In this document: positions 28,292-39,500 of the stretch, one piece after another | Layout: every line of letters starts with the position of its first letter | Numbering within the stretch: the first letter of the stretch is position 1 | Made by a program: the position numbers and the translations under genes | Notes under the pieces: generated by a model | The model's database searches: none | The model's input: only the letters and a program-made list of their open reading frames with translations | What the model was told of the DNA's origin: nothing | NCBI RefSeq assembly: GCF_900100855.1 | Contig: NZ_FNCB01000013.1 | Location: forward strand, 1 to 64,000 | From: Idiomarina zobellii | Lineage (GTDB): Bacteria; Pseudomonadota; Gammaproteobacteria; Enterobacterales; Alteromonadaceae | DNA: 64,000 nucleotides | Direction of reading: 5' to 3'

Positions 28292-29433
28292 ACATCACCC
28301 TCAAGCGTTAGCTGAATGCTAAAGCCTCTGCCCTTTGTCTGCACGCTCAAATCAGCACCAATTTCATCGGCGCGCTCTTGCATACCGGTCAGTCCACTTC
28401 CGCCCTTAAAATGCTGAGTAGACCCATTATCTTCAATAAAAAGGCAGAGTTTATCTCCCTGCCGAGATAAAGAAATACTCTGACGATCACCATTGGAGTG
28501 CTTCAGGAAATTGGTCACTGCTTCTTGCGATATTCTCAGAACAGCGTCAGCAATATCGATGGATTGAATACCAAGGTTTTTCTGGCAAACCACCTCAACT
28601 CGCTTGTCCGCCGAGTGATAAGAAAGAGATTGTAATGCATTTTCAATGTCCAGCACGGCCGAATCACGTAAATCGGAAACCGCTTCACGAACATCGGAGA
28701 GCAATAACTTGGTAATACTCTGGCTCTTTTCTAACGTCGGCTTTAGGTCATCGTTGGCTTTTCGGGAAGCCACCTGCAAGTTAATAGAAAGAGCCGTTAA
28801 GTGATGGCCTATTAAATCATGGATATTACGAGCAATTCTCGTACGTTCGTTTTGTTTACTGGCTTCTTCCAGCAACATTTGTGTTGCGCGAAGTTCTCGG
28901 TTTATTGCCTGCTCTCGTTCAAGTGCCTCTGTTTCTCTCAGCCGGGTGCCCATGGTTACAATGGAAAACAAATTAAATGCCCAAAACAGAATGGCGGATA
29001 TCCAAGCATAACTGTCGCCCCAGCCAAACTGGTAAATCAACCATAATGGAACCGATAGCGGAATAGAGAGAAGAACGGAGTTCTGGATACTGGTGTAATA
29101 GGGCAGCTGAGCAACATAAATGGTCATCAATATGGCGACAAAGCTATAAGGTACTACATAGTAAAGACTATAAATTGCCACCAGCTGAACAACCATAAGA
29201 CTTACCCTTAGCCAAGGCTCGTTTTTGTAAGGCTGCTCCCGTGTGGCTTTTGTAAAGCACACAATGAAGACCAAAAAAAGTACCGCGGAAATAATCCAGT
29301 GCGAACTGAAGAAAGGTGTTTGCTCTCTTTGGCCCAGTAAATAGAGACAAAACGAGGACAGCACAACCCAGGACAGCACTGCAACCCACTGCTCATGATC
29401 TAAGTATTTGGAAGTAACAGATTTTATATTCAT
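28288..29433 (-). CDS. Sensor histidine kinase (HisKA_3, DesK-like)
   Basis: 381 residues. About five or six membrane helices (20-165) without a sizeable periplasmic domain are followed by a short coiled coil, then the HisKA_3 box RIARNIHDLIGHHLTALSINLQ with His205. The ATPase domain has ISQEAVTNFLKHS (N box), FIEDNGS (G1) and GGSGLTGMQERADEIGA (G2). The layout is that of DesK-like kinases that sense the membrane itself. Partner of the response regulator at 27641. Confidence 0.93.
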   Translation of the reverse strand: MNIKSVTSKYLDHEQWVAVLSWVVLSSFCLYLLGQREQTPFFSSHWIISAVLFLVFIVCFTKATREQPYKNEPWLRVSLMVVQLVAIYSLYYVVPYSFVAILMTIYVAQLPYYTSIQNSVLLSIPLSVPLWLIYQFGWGDSYAWISAILFWAFNLFSIVTMGTRLRETEALEREQAINRELRATQMLLEEASKQNERTRIARNIHDLIGHHLTALSINLQVASRKANDDLKPTLEKSQSITKLLLSDVREAVSDLRDSAVLDIENALQSLSYHSADKRVEVVCQKNLGIQSIDIADAVLRISQEAVTNFLKHSNGDRQSISLSRQGDKLCLFIEDNGSTQHFKGGSGLTGMQERADEIGADLSVQTKGRGFSIQLTLEGDV

Positions 29434-29475
29434 GCGTTAAGTATGCCCGCAGCTCGGTATTTCGCAATAGGCCAA

Positions 29476-29499
29476 AAGTCACGTTTCATAAAGTGACTT
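29476..29499. promoter_or_regulatory. Inverted repeat between the two-component genes and the membrane protein operon
   Basis: AAGTCAC and GTGACTT, 7-bp arms with a 10-bp spacer, in the 125-bp divergent intergenic region. It is a plausible binding site for the adjacent LuxR-type regulator. Position and symmetry are seen; the role is inferred. Confidence 0.45.
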
Positions 29500-29558
29500 C
29501 TTGCACTAACTGACACCGTTGAACCGCTCTAACCTGTATAAAAACAGGAGGGCTTTTT

Positions 29559-30305
29559 ATGTTGACGCTACACAGCTTTTTACTCTATTTACACATCGTG
29601 TTTGGGGCCATCGCTATGGCGCTATTTTGGATCCCGGTGATAACCAAAAAAGGTGCCTTGAATCATCGCCGATTTGGTAAGGCGTATGTCTGGACCATGA
29701 ACACCGTTGCTATTTCGGCCATAGTTATGTCCGTTATGGTGTTAGTTGCTCCCGAATACTTCAAAGCGAATATCATTCAAAACAGCCAGCGTCCCGAGGC
29801 GGTTACCGAAGGTATTCGATTCTTTTGGACTCTACTGTTGTTCCTGTCTGTATTTACCTTTGCCTCGGTTTGGAACGCAATGGTGGTTTTGCGGTCGAAA
29901 CGAAGTCGCGATAATTTGCGTACACTCAGTTACTTATCGATGATTGCCTGTTTAGCGGTGATGTCTCTGGTGTTGCTATGGCAGAGCATGAATACGCCTG
30001 CTATTCAGTTTGTCAGCTCTTGGTTACACATTATTTTTGGCATTTTAGGGTTAGTAAACGTGTATCAAATGTTGCGTTTTGCATTTTCGCCCTCAGTTAA
30101 GAAGAATGCTTGGTTGATAGAGCACTTAAGTTCCATGTGTGGTTCAGGTATAGCGGTTTATACGGCGTTTTTTGCCTTTGGCGCGCGTCATGTGCTGGCT
30201 CACTTGGGGCAGTGGCAATTGTTATTCTGGGTAGTGCCGGGTGTTGTAGGTACGGTGCTTATATTTTTATGGTCACAAAAATACGAACAAGGAGAGCTCT
30301 CGTGA
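29559..30305 (+). CDS. Multi-pass membrane protein (DUF2306-like)
   Basis: 248 residues with seven or eight membrane helices. The start LHSFLLYLHIVFGAIAMALFW followed by NHRRFGKAYVWTMNTVAIS resembles DUF2306-type proteins, which have a helix, a charged 'HRxxG..Y' loop and more helices. Function unknown. AACAGGAGGGC gives a strong ribosome-binding site. Overlaps the next gene by 4 bp (GTGA). It is divergent from the two-component genes and may be controlled by them. Confidence 0.75.
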   Translation: MLTLHSFLLYLHIVFGAIAMALFWIPVITKKGALNHRRFGKAYVWTMNTVAISAIVMSVMVLVAPEYFKANIIQNSQRPEAVTEGIRFFWTLLLFLSVFTFASVWNAMVVLRSKRSRDNLRTLSYLSMIACLAVMSLVLLWQSMNTPAIQFVSSWLHIIFGILGLVNVYQMLRFAFSPSVKKNAWLIEHLSSMCGSGIAVYTAFFAFGARHVLAHLGQWQLLFWVVPGVVGTVLIFLWSQKYEQGELS

Positions 30306-31162
30306 GGTGGCTTTTATTCTTACTTACAACATTAATTTTTGCGCCCGGCGTTTATGCCGAGGTGGAAACGAAGCAGGTTATTCAGCAGCAGTTGGCTGAT
30401 GGCTCACTCGATAGTGCTGAAGACAGCGTTGAAGAATGGGTAAAAAAAGAACCGAAAAACGCTGAAGCTTGGCACACGCGCGGCGTGGTTATGGCGCAAC
30501 AGGCGCAAAATGCCTTTTTCAGTGCGATGAGCTATGCCGGCAAATCGGTAGAGTCCTTTGAGAAAGCGGTTGAGCTGGCGCCTGACAGTATTAAATATCG
30601 CAGAGCCTTAATGCAGTTTTATTTAATGGCGCCCTCTATTGCCGGCGGTGATGACGAGAAAGCATTGGCTCAAATTGAGAAAATGATGGCGTTAGACCCG
30701 GCACAAGGCGCGCTCGCTAAAGTTGGTTATTTTCGTAAGCATGAAAAGATGACAGAAGCAGAATCGCTGCTGGAAGAAACCATAGCAGCACACCCTGATA
30801 ATGCGGATGTTTTGCTTTATGCCGGTCTACAGAAACAGCGCGCAGAAGAATTTGATACGGCTCTCAAGCTGTTTGGCAGAGCGGTAAATGGCATCTCAGA
30901 TGACGGTTCTGCAGTCAGTATGGCGTTGTATCAGATAGGAAAGACCGCCGTTTTAGCCGAGAGTCATATTGATGCAGGCATTGCTGCTCTCAATAATTAT
31001 TTGGAGAAAGCGTCGTTAGAGAACTTGCCTGAGCCCCACTGGGCACAGTTCAGAAAAGCACAGTTATTAGCGTTAAAGGGCGATACAGAAACGTCAGAAC
31101 AACTGCTGGCAGAACTTAAAAACGTTAACGACGAAGAGCTTCAGGAGCAGTTAGCACAATAA
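30302..31162 (+). CDS. Exported TPR protein
   Basis: 286 residues from a GTG start placed by the AAGGAG 8 nt before it and by the signal peptide (MRWLLFLLTTLIFAPGVYA). TPR-like helical pairs follow (EDSVEEWVKKEPKNAEAWHTRGVVM, GKSVESFEKAVELAPDSIKYRRALM, MTEAESLLEETIAAHPDNADVLLYAG). It likely binds a partner protein in the periplasm. The longer frame from 30110 lies inside the membrane protein gene and is rejected. Same operon as that gene. Confidence 0.85.
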   Translation: MRWLLFLLTTLIFAPGVYAEVETKQVIQQQLADGSLDSAEDSVEEWVKKEPKNAEAWHTRGVVMAQQAQNAFFSAMSYAGKSVESFEKAVELAPDSIKYRRALMQFYLMAPSIAGGDDEKALAQIEKMMALDPAQGALAKVGYFRKHEKMTEAESLLEETIAAHPDNADVLLYAGLQKQRAEEFDTALKLFGRAVNGISDDGSAVSMALYQIGKTAVLAESHIDAGIAALNNYLEKASLENLPEPHWAQFRKAQLLALKGDTETSEQLLAELKNVNDEELQEQLAQ

Positions 31163-31164
31163 CG

Positions 31165-32274
31165 CTAGTCGTCTAAATACCCTCTGTTACGACCATCGGA
31201 CTTGGCGCGATAAAGCGCTGAGTCTGCTTTGGCTATCATCGTATCTATTAGTGATCCGATGCTTTCATCGGTTTTTGGTGTATGAAGGTAGCCGCCAATG
31301 CTCACTGTTAAATAGGGGGCTATTTCTGAGTTCTCATGGGGAATTTGTAGTGCTCGAATTGATTCAAGCAGATGATGGATACTGGCTTCCGTTTTTTCTT
31401 TATTTGTTGCTGAAATAACAGCGACAAACTCTTCTCCACCATAACGAGCAACAAAGTCGGTGTTGCGCTGGAATAAATCGAACATCGCATTAGCAACAGA
31501 CTTTAGTGCTTGATCACCTTGCAGGTGACCGTAACTGTCATTAAATGACTTAAAATGATCGATATCGATAATCAGCAAACTTAATGGCGACTGTTCACGC
31601 ATCGAGCGCTGAATTTCGTTGTGAATGCGCTCGTCAAAGGCGCGGCGGTTAGCAATGCCGGTTAAACCATCCTGGGACACTTGAGCTTGCAGTAAACGGT
31701 TCGCTTTTTCGAGTTCTCTTTGTGTGTGAATAAGCTCAGAGTATGTTCGTTGTCGCTCCATAGTGTTCGCAATGATATTGGCGACTAACTTGAGACAACG
31801 CACTTCTTCCGGTGTCCAGCGATGTTGCTCCTGAACCTTGTCACAACCAACAAAGCCCAACAGTTGATGTTTGGCGACAATACCGACACATATTACCGAT
31901 TTGATGTGCTCACGCTTAAACTCTTGCTTTTCAGCACTTGCTTCGGGAGGTAGTAACTCTATGTCGTTTACAATGAATATTTGATGAGTTTTTATTTCAT
32001 CAAAAAACCAAGGAAGGTCGTTAATGCCAACAGACTGAAGGTCTTCAATATGTGCTTCAAAGCCATCGCGAACCCACTCATGAGTGTTTGTCATGTTGAT
32101 TACGGCGTCGTCAAACTCAAACACATAGCATCGATCGGCTCCGGCATAGCTGCCAAATGCCTCTATAACTTCCTCAATGCACTCGTAGGTTTCTGCAGGC
32201 TCGCTGTTAATCAAACGAGACGAAAGCTCAGATATTAATTGGTTAAAAGTAACTTGAGTATTTATGGCGTCCAT
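31165..32274 (-). CDS. GAF-GGDEF diguanylate cyclase
   Basis: 369 residues, soluble. GAF domain about 20-175 (YAGADRCYVFEFDD, FVGCDKVQEQHRWTPEEV), a short coiled coil, then GGDEF from about 200. The active site is intact: GGEEF at 279-283, with the product-inhibition site RNTD (270-273) five residues before it, and DIDHFKSFNDSYGH. It should make c-di-GMP in response to a small signal bound by GAF. It contrasts with the degenerate protein at 16585-19365. Confidence 0.93.
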   Translation of the reverse strand: MDAINTQVTFNQLISELSSRLINSEPAETYECIEEVIEAFGSYAGADRCYVFEFDDAVINMTNTHEWVRDGFEAHIEDLQSVGINDLPWFFDEIKTHQIFIVNDIELLPPEASAEKQEFKREHIKSVICVGIVAKHQLLGFVGCDKVQEQHRWTPEEVRCLKLVANIIANTMERQRTYSELIHTQRELEKANRLLQAQVSQDGLTGIANRRAFDERIHNEIQRSMREQSPLSLLIIDIDHFKSFNDSYGHLQGDQALKSVANAMFDLFQRNTDFVARYGGEEFVAVISATNKEKTEASIHHLLESIRALQIPHENSEIAPYLTVSIGGYLHTPKTDESIGSLIDTMIAKADSALYRAKSDGRNRGYLDD

Positions 32275-32358
32275 GAATCCTTCCGACCGTTTACTCTGTC
32301 AGTTAAGCATAGACACAACACAAGGTAAATGTTATTTTTGTGTTATTTGAAGAGTTGT

Positions 32359-32973
32359 TCAGTCTGTGTAAAACGTCCAAATATCAAATACGACCGGTAA
32401 TACAGAAAAGACCAATAAAAGCGCCATTGAAACATTAAAGATGCGCTGTGCTGTGTGGTTGGTCAGTAGTTGACGCAAGCCAGCACCGGCAACAAGCCAT
32501 ACGCCAACACAGGGAAAAGCAACTGCTAAAAACGCCGCCGTAATTTCAATAACTTCTAGCCAAAGAGAACCTGCGACTGTAGTAAAAGCGGCCACGGCAC
32601 CCGTTGCCATCACCCAAGCTTTGCCGTTTACCCACTGAAAAAGCACCGCCTGCCAAAACGTCAGTGGTTTACGGTCGCCCTTTTCTATTGCTTTGGGCGT
32701 TTGCGAACCAATAACCCAGGCGAGCCAAAGCAAATAGAGAGTACCGGCAATTTTTATCATTTGGTGCAGCAACGGGAATTGCTCAAGCACCGAGCCAAAG
32801 CCCATACCGACCACCAGCACCATAGCCGGGAAGCCAAAGCAAATGCCTAGGAAGTGCGGCAAACTCGACTTTACGCCGTAATTAACACCAGAAGACATGA
32901 TCATTATATTGTTTGGGCCTGGCGTAATCGTGGTTGAAAACGCAAAGAAAAATACCGCGATAAAAATTTCCAT
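32359..32973 (-). CDS. LysE family exporter
   Basis: 204 residues with six membrane helices. The N-terminal TITPGPNNIMIMSSGVNYG is the LysE/RhtB signature, followed by PHFLGICFGF. Members export amino acids or homoserine lactones; the substrate is not readable. Divergent from recC across 107 bp. Confidence 0.92.
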   Translation of the reverse strand: MEIFIAVFFFAFSTTITPGPNNIMIMSSGVNYGVKSSLPHFLGICFGFPAMVLVVGMGFGSVLEQFPLLHQMIKIAGTLYLLWLAWVIGSQTPKAIEKGDRKPLTFWQAVLFQWVNGKAWVMATGAVAAFTTVAGSLWLEVIEITAAFLAVAFPCVGVWLVAGAGLRQLLTNHTAQRIFNVSMALLLVFSVLPVVFDIWTFYTD

Positions 32974-33080
32974 AGCATTCCTTGTGCGACATAAATTGAC
33001 GCATAACGTCTTATACTGGTGTCTTTAAAAATATACGATACCATGGCATTTCATGGAACCGGTTTTAAGGAGAGCAGCGA

Positions 33081-36000
33081 GTGAGTGAATTAACCCCCGG
33101 CTTTATTGTCGCGCACGGACACCGTTTGGAAGACTTAACGGATGTGGCCGTCAAATTCACTCAAAATTATCCGCTGGCGCCGCTGGAGCAGGAAACGGTG
33201 CTGGTGCAGAGCAATGGTATTGCGCAGTGGCTTAAAATTAACTTAGCACAAGCCAGCGGCATTGCTGCCATGGTTGATGTGACCCTGCCTGCGCGCTTTC
33301 AGTGGCAGGCCTATCGTGCCGTACTGGGTGATGACATTCCCAAAACCTCTCCGTTTGATAAAGACCGGCTGACCTGGCGTTTAATGCGCTTATTACCCGA
33401 TCTTATTGCCGAAAACCCACACTTTGCGCCGCTGAAGCACTACACTTCGGACGATAATGACGGGCGCAAGCTCTATCAGCTCAGTGGACGTTTAGCCGAT
33501 TTGTTTGATCAATACGCGGTGTATCGCGCTGACTGGCTCGATAGCTGGGTTAAAGGCCATGACGTTTTGGAAAGCAATGAGCCGCTTGAAGCGGAGCAAT
33601 TGTGGCAGCCGGAACTTTGGCGCGCTGTTAGTAACGACATTGGCATTGACGACTACTGGAACAACCGTGCTGAGCTGCACCAGCGTTTTATTGATACTGC
33701 GAAAAGCTTGTCGCAACGTCCTTCCGGAATACCTCCTCGCGTGGTTGTTTTTGGTATCTCGTCACTGCCGCAACAAATGTTGCAAGTGCTGGATGCCATA
33801 AAAGGCTACACGCAGATTTTGTTATGTGTGCACAATCCATCGCAATTTCACTGGGCCGACATTGTCGATGGTAAAGAGGCGCTGCGCGAGGCAGTAAAAG
33901 CCTCTTCTCGACTCAAACATAAGCCTGATCTACCTGAGCAGCCAGACGATGATGAACTGCATCAGTTGGCGCACCCGCTGCTGGCGTCCTGGGGCAAGCA
34001 GGGACGAGACTATATTCGCTTGCTGGACTTATACGACGAAACGCTCGCCAAGCAGGAAGCTTTTAATACAGTAAAACTTGAGCTGTTTGAGCCTCACGAC
34101 ACCGATCACTTACTGGCTCAGCTACAGGATGATATTTTAAACTTGCGGCCGGTTCAGGAAACGCGAGAGCACTGGTCGACACCGGCCAAAACGGAAAAGT
34201 CGTTGCAGTTTCATGTCTGCCATAGTCCTCAGCGAGAGCTCGAAGTACTGCATGACCAGCTATTGAACGCGTTCGCTCGCGATCCGGATTTAAAGCCCCG
34301 GGACGTTATGGTCATGCTGCCCGATGTGAACACCTACGCGCCCTATATCGACGCCGTCTTTGGGCGTTATCATCATCGCGACGGCGAGCGTGATCCGCGT
34401 GCCATTCCTTATACCATTGCAGATCAGGGGGAGCGTCATCAGCGACCGTTAATGATAGCGCTGGAATTGTTGTTGCAGGCGGATCAGCTGCGCTTTACCC
34501 AAACCGATTTGTTCAATTTATTGTCGGTGCCGGCAGTTCAGCAGCGCTTCGATATTCATGACGACGATTTGCCGCAGTTGAAACGCTGGGTCAGAGAGGC
34601 TGGTGCACGTTGGGGTCTGAACAGTCAGCAGCGTGAACAGTTTTATATGCCGCCGGCGGAGGAAAGGAACAGCTGGTGGTTTGCGCTTAAACGGATGGTG
34701 GCAGGCTATGCCATTGGCGAGCTTGAAGCAGACCATTCGTCCCCCTGGGCTGACGTTGAGCCTTATGCCGAAGTATCGGGCCTGAGCGCTGCTCTCGTCG
34801 GTTGTCTGGCGGATGTAGTACGCGCGCTCGAGTCATGGTGGCAGCGTACCCAAACTGCGCAGCCATTGACGGACTGGGTGTTGCATGGCGAGTGGCTGTT
34901 ACAGCAATTCTTCGATACCGACGACGATAGTGATCACTTACTGTTAGCCAAGCTTAGTGATGAGCTGTATCAGTTACGGGATATTGGTGTTGAAGCCGAC
35001 AACGAATCGCTGTTGCGGTTGCCGATATTTAAAGACGCGTGGCTGGAGCGTGTTGACCAGCAAAACCTTAACCAACGGTTTTTAGCCGGCGCAGTGAATT
35101 TCGCCACGCTTATGCCTATGCGTGCCATTCCTTTTAAATACGTTTGTGTTTTGGGAATGAACGAAAGTGACTACCCGCGCTCGGTACCTCGGGTGGACTT
35201 TGACTTAATGACAGACCGTTACCGTCCGGGCGATCGCTCCCGCCGCGACGATGACCGTTATCTGTTTTTGGAAGCGATGCTGTCGGCGCGGGACTGTTTT
35301 TATCTGAGCTGGGTGGGTTACAGTTCCAAAGATAACAGTGAACGCACTCCCTCGGTATTAGTCGCACAGTTGCGCGACCATCTTCAGCAAGGCTGGGGTG
35401 TTGACGTTAAAAACCTGACCGTAGAACATAAGCTGCAACCCTTTAACACGTCTTACTTTAGCCAAGAGCAGCCGGGGTATTTCACTTACGCCAGTGAGTG
35501 GGCGCTGGCGCATGGCGGTGCACAAAAGAATCATCGGGCGGTACAGCAAGAGAAGTCGCAAAACGCTGAACGCACCCTCAGCATTAACGACATAAAACGT
35601 TTTATCGAAGAGCCCGCACGGCTTTATTTTAACTGGCATCTCGATACTTATTTTGGCAGCGACAGCGAAGATCTGGACGACAGCGAAGCCTTCGTGATGG
35701 ATAACCTGCAAAGCTGGACGCTCATTACGCGTTTGGTGGACTGTGGTAAGCGTGCCTTGTTGCAAGGCGGGGGCACGGAAGCGGCTTTGTTAAAAGAGCT
35801 GAACCGAATCAACCGCGAGGGCGCGCTAGGTATAGGCGCTATTGCCGAGCAAAATGGGCTGGAGTTGCTTGAACAAGCCGACAAAATACTGGGCTCTTAT
35901 CAGCAGGGTATTACCGGTTACAGCCAGTTTAACGAGTTCCCCATTGAAGTGGGCTTCGAGTATAACGGCCTGATTATCGACGACACCATTACCGGCTTAC

Positions 36001-36536
36001 ACACCAATGAACAGGGCGAGCGGCTGTGGGTGGTAACTTCAGCGAGTAAAATCGCAAAAAATACTAAAAAGGGCGGTGTTGAAGACGGTGGCTGGAAACA
36101 TATCAGTGCGTATTACATCGGCTTAATGCTGCTGAATTTGCAGCAACCCACCCGTTTACTCATAGTTTCCAAAGGGGGTTGTCAGTTGCCGGTAGCCGCT
36201 ATACCGGCAGAGTTGGCGCTGCAACAACTCGAGCAACTGCTTGAACTGGTGACATTGTCGGTGCAGCAACCACAACCCATGCATTTGGATATTGCCTTAA
36301 CCTGGCTGAACGCCCTGGATAAAAGAGACAGCGACGAAGCGCTGGCGCATGAGGCAGCTCAGCAGAAATACGAAGAAGGCGGCTTTAATGCACCGGCGAT
36401 AGTGACAAAAAGTGATTACTGCGGCCGGGTTGCCGACACTTACGAGGCCATTATGACGTCGCCTCATTTCCGCCGATTTCTGAATGAACTCTACGATCCG
36501 CTGCGTTTAACCATGGTGCCGGAGGAGAAGTTATGA
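33081..36536 (+). CDS. recC: Exonuclease V subunit RecC
   Basis: 1151 residues. RecC recognises Chi and holds RecB and RecD together; its helicase motifs are decayed. Seen are IAQWLKINLAQ early on, FHVCHSPQRELEVLHDQLL, PYTIADQGERHQRPL, FKYVCVLGMNESDYPRS and RPGDRSRRDDDRYLFLEAMLSAR. The start is GTG after AAGGAG with an 8-nt spacing. First gene of a tight operon; it overlaps recB by 4 bp. Confidence 0.97.
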   Translation: MSELTPGFIVAHGHRLEDLTDVAVKFTQNYPLAPLEQETVLVQSNGIAQWLKINLAQASGIAAMVDVTLPARFQWQAYRAVLGDDIPKTSPFDKDRLTWRLMRLLPDLIAENPHFAPLKHYTSDDNDGRKLYQLSGRLADLFDQYAVYRADWLDSWVKGHDVLESNEPLEAEQLWQPELWRAVSNDIGIDDYWNNRAELHQRFIDTAKSLSQRPSGIPPRVVVFGISSLPQQMLQVLDAIKGYTQILLCVHNPSQFHWADIVDGKEALREAVKASSRLKHKPDLPEQPDDDELHQLAHPLLASWGKQGRDYIRLLDLYDETLAKQEAFNTVKLELFEPHDTDHLLAQLQDDILNLRPVQETREHWSTPAKTEKSLQFHVCHSPQRELEVLHDQLLNAFARDPDLKPRDVMVMLPDVNTYAPYIDAVFGRYHHRDGERDPRAIPYTIADQGERHQRPLMIALELLLQADQLRFTQTDLFNLLSVPAVQQRFDIHDDDLPQLKRWVREAGARWGLNSQQREQFYMPPAEERNSWWFALKRMVAGYAIGELEADHSSPWADVEPYAEVSGLSAALVGCLADVVRALESWWQRTQTAQPLTDWVLHGEWLLQQFFDTDDDSDHLLLAKLSDELYQLRDIGVEADNESLLRLPIFKDAWLERVDQQNLNQRFLAGAVNFATLMPMRAIPFKYVCVLGMNESDYPRSVPRVDFDLMTDRYRPGDRSRRDDDRYLFLEAMLSARDCFYLSWVGYSSKDNSERTPSVLVAQLRDHLQQGWGVDVKNLTVEHKLQPFNTSYFSQEQPGYFTYASEWALAHGGAQKNHRAVQQEKSQNAERTLSINDIKRFIEEPARLYFNWHLDTYFGSDSEDLDDSEAFVMDNLQSWTLITRLVDCGKRALLQGGGTEAALLKELNRINREGALGIGAIAEQNGLELLEQADKILGSYQQGITGYSQFNEFPIEVGFEYNGLIIDDTITGLHTNEQGERLWVVTSASKIAKNTKKGGVEDGGWKHISAYYIGLMLLNLQQPTRLLIVSKGGCQLPVAAIPAELALQQLEQLLELVTLSVQQPQPMHLDIALTWLNALDKRDSDEALAHEAAQQKYEEGGFNAPAIVTKSDYCGRVADTYEAIMTSPHFRRFLNELYDPLRLTMVPEEKL

Positions 36537-39500
36537 GCCAATCGACGACGCATATTCTGGAGAACCCGCTCGACTTTCCACTGAACGGCAGCCGCTTGAT
36601 TGAAGCGAGCGCCGGTACCGGTAAAACTTACACTATTGCAGCGCTGTATGTTCGTTTGGTCATTGGTCACGGCACGCAGGACACCGCCTTCGAGCGCGAG
36701 CTTGTACCCAAGAATATTCTGGTCATGACCTTTACCAAAGCCGCGACAGAAGAGCTGAGCGACCGTATTCGCGAACGCTTAGCCGAAGCCGCGGCTTATT
36801 TTCGTGATCCGGACTCGGTCGACAGTGACCCGTTCTTAGCCAGTTTGCGCGAAGACTGCGTAGCGAAAGAACAGAACTTAAAACACTTAGCGCGATTACT
36901 GGATTTAGCGTCCCAGTCGATGGACGAAGCGGCTGTTAAGACCATCCATGGTTGGTGTCAGTCGATGCTAAAAGAGCACGCTTTCGCCAGCGGCAGCTTA
37001 TTCAGTCAGGACGTCGAGACCGACAATGAGGAATTGCGTTTACAAGCCGCCGAGGATTATTTTCGCCGCTTTATCTACCCGGCCGATGCCGAGTTGAGTG
37101 AAAAATTGCTAGAAGACTTTACCTCGCCTGAAGCCTTGTTAGGCTTGACCTACAGCTTAAGCAAAAGCGGACAGGCACCGGTTGAGGGTGACTTGCAAAG
37201 CTTATTAAGCGGTGCAGAAAGCGGACATAAGCAACGAATAGCCGTGATAAAGCAAGAAGTTGCGCCTATTTTCGGCGAATTGATTGATAAAACATCGCAA
37301 GCCAAAGGCACTGCCACCAAACTTAAGCAATTTCAGAAATTTGCCGACTGGTGCGCGGATGCTGAGTTGGTTGAGCCGCACGCCACGGCAGCAAACTGGA
37401 AAAATATCAGCGCAGATGAGTTACAAAAGTTTGCTGAGGCCAAACTGGGCGGCATGCCGGACAGTTGGAGCGTCTTAGGGCAGCTGCAAGAGCGCATTAA
37501 GCGAAGCAAAGTCCAGCAAACGCAAGAACTGGCTAAAGTAAAACAACACGCTGCATTTTGGGTGAATAAACGCTTTGCCGAGCTGCAAAATCAGCGTGCA
37601 GAAATGGGGCATGACGACATGCTCACGCGCTTACGCGATGCGTTAAAAGGTCCTGGCGGCGAAGCGTTAGCGGTGGCTATTCGCAAGCAATATCCTATAG
37701 CCATGGTGGACGAGTTTCAGGACACCGACCCTGTGCAGTATGAGATATTCAACCGCATTTATAATCTGGCAGAGCCGCACACCGGCACCGGTATTTTTCT
37801 GATTGGCGACCCGAAGCAGGCCATATACAGCTTCCGAAATGCCGACATTTATACCTATTTAAAAGCTCGGCGAGACACCGAAGGTCGGCACTATAACCTG
37901 GCGAAAAACTTCCGCTCGTCGCAGGCAATGGTTGATAGCGTAAATGCGCTGTTTGAACGTGCGGAGCAGCTACCGCGCGGCGCTTTTTTGTTTAAAACCG
38001 AAGATGACAACCAACTACCTTTTAACCGTGTAGCTGCTAACGGGCTAAAACGAACCTTTAAACACTGCTTGTTATCAAGTCACTTAAAAACCGCACCGGC
38101 GCTTTTGTGGTCCGTATCGAGTGAAGAGAAGCGCAATAAAGATACCGTATTCAGGGCAGCAGCGAACCATCATGCCAACCTAATAGCGTCGCTGCTGAAT
38201 GACCCGCAAGCCGGTTATTACAACGTAGACGATGTGCTGGAGCAGCGCGTGAAAACCAGCGACATTGCCGTGCTAGTGAACAACTTCAGCGAAGCCAATG
38301 CCATTAAAAAAGCACTGAGTGATCGTGGTCTCAAAAGTGTTTATTTGTCAGACCGGGAGTCGGTATTTGCGCAGCGTGTCGCTAAAGACTTGCTGGCACT
38401 GGTTAGCGCCTGTGCCGAGCCGCGTGACCCGTCACTTATTCGCAGTGCCCTTGCAACGAGGCTGTTAGGACTACCGTTTGCTGAACTGGAGCATATTCAC
38501 AGTAACGAACAAGCCTGGGAAGCGCGTGTAGAGCAGTTTTTAAGTTATCACGACCAATGGTTGCGCCTGGGCGTATTGGCTATGCTGCACAATGTGTTGC
38601 ACGACCATCAGGTACCAGCGACGTTGCTGGAAGATCGCATTCATGGCGAACGACAGCTGTCAGACGTGCTTCATATTGCCGAATTACTGCAACAGCAAAG
38701 CTTGGTTTTAGATGGTATTCCGGCGTTAGTGAACCATTTTGCCGAGCAAGTGAATGAACGCCACGGTTTTGGTAGCAACAGCCGCACACAAAGTGACGAG
38801 CAGCAGCTACGCCTGGAAAGTGACGATGAACTGATAAAAATTATCACCATTCATAAGTCTAAAGGTTTGCAGTACCCGCTGGTGTTCATGCCCTTTGTGG
38901 CTTATACCCAGTCGGAGACTTACCGCATAAAGCCACCAGCGGTTTATCACGATGAAAAGGGCGAGCTGCAAGTGCTCTGGTCCAAAGACGACGACAATAA
39001 ACAGCGTTTAAGCGACGAAATTCTCGCAGAAGATTTACGCAAAATGTACGTCGCAGTGACCCGTGCACAGTACGCCACCTTCATTGCGCTGGAGGCCATG
39101 AGCGAGCATCGTAATAATCCGCTGTTTTACTTGTTGAACGGCGGTGAGGCGTTGTCTGACGAGCTTTACAATGTCGTTAATGAGCGCTGGCAGCAGAGCG
39201 CGCATACGCAGGTGACACGACTGGAAGAGGATGAACCTTTAGTCCGTGCGCTTGAGCAGGAGCAAAAAACACCTAAGTTGACACCTAAAACGATGCCGGC
39301 TGGCCGAAAACTTGAACGTTGGTGGGTGGCCAGCTACAGCGCGCTTAAGTATGAGGGCGCGGTCACGAAAAGTGCACAGGCACCGCAGTCGCCCGACGAA
39401 ATGAACCTGCTGGATGAGCGAGAAGACGAGGACGAGCAAGTCGCCAGCGTCGCAGAGCCGAGTGCGGACAGCATTCACCACTTACCTAAAGGCGCCGGAC

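Noticed and set aside
30110-30301. Longer N terminus of the TPR protein
   Set aside because: It lies inside the membrane-protein gene; the GTG at 30302 has a ribosome-binding site and starts a signal peptide.
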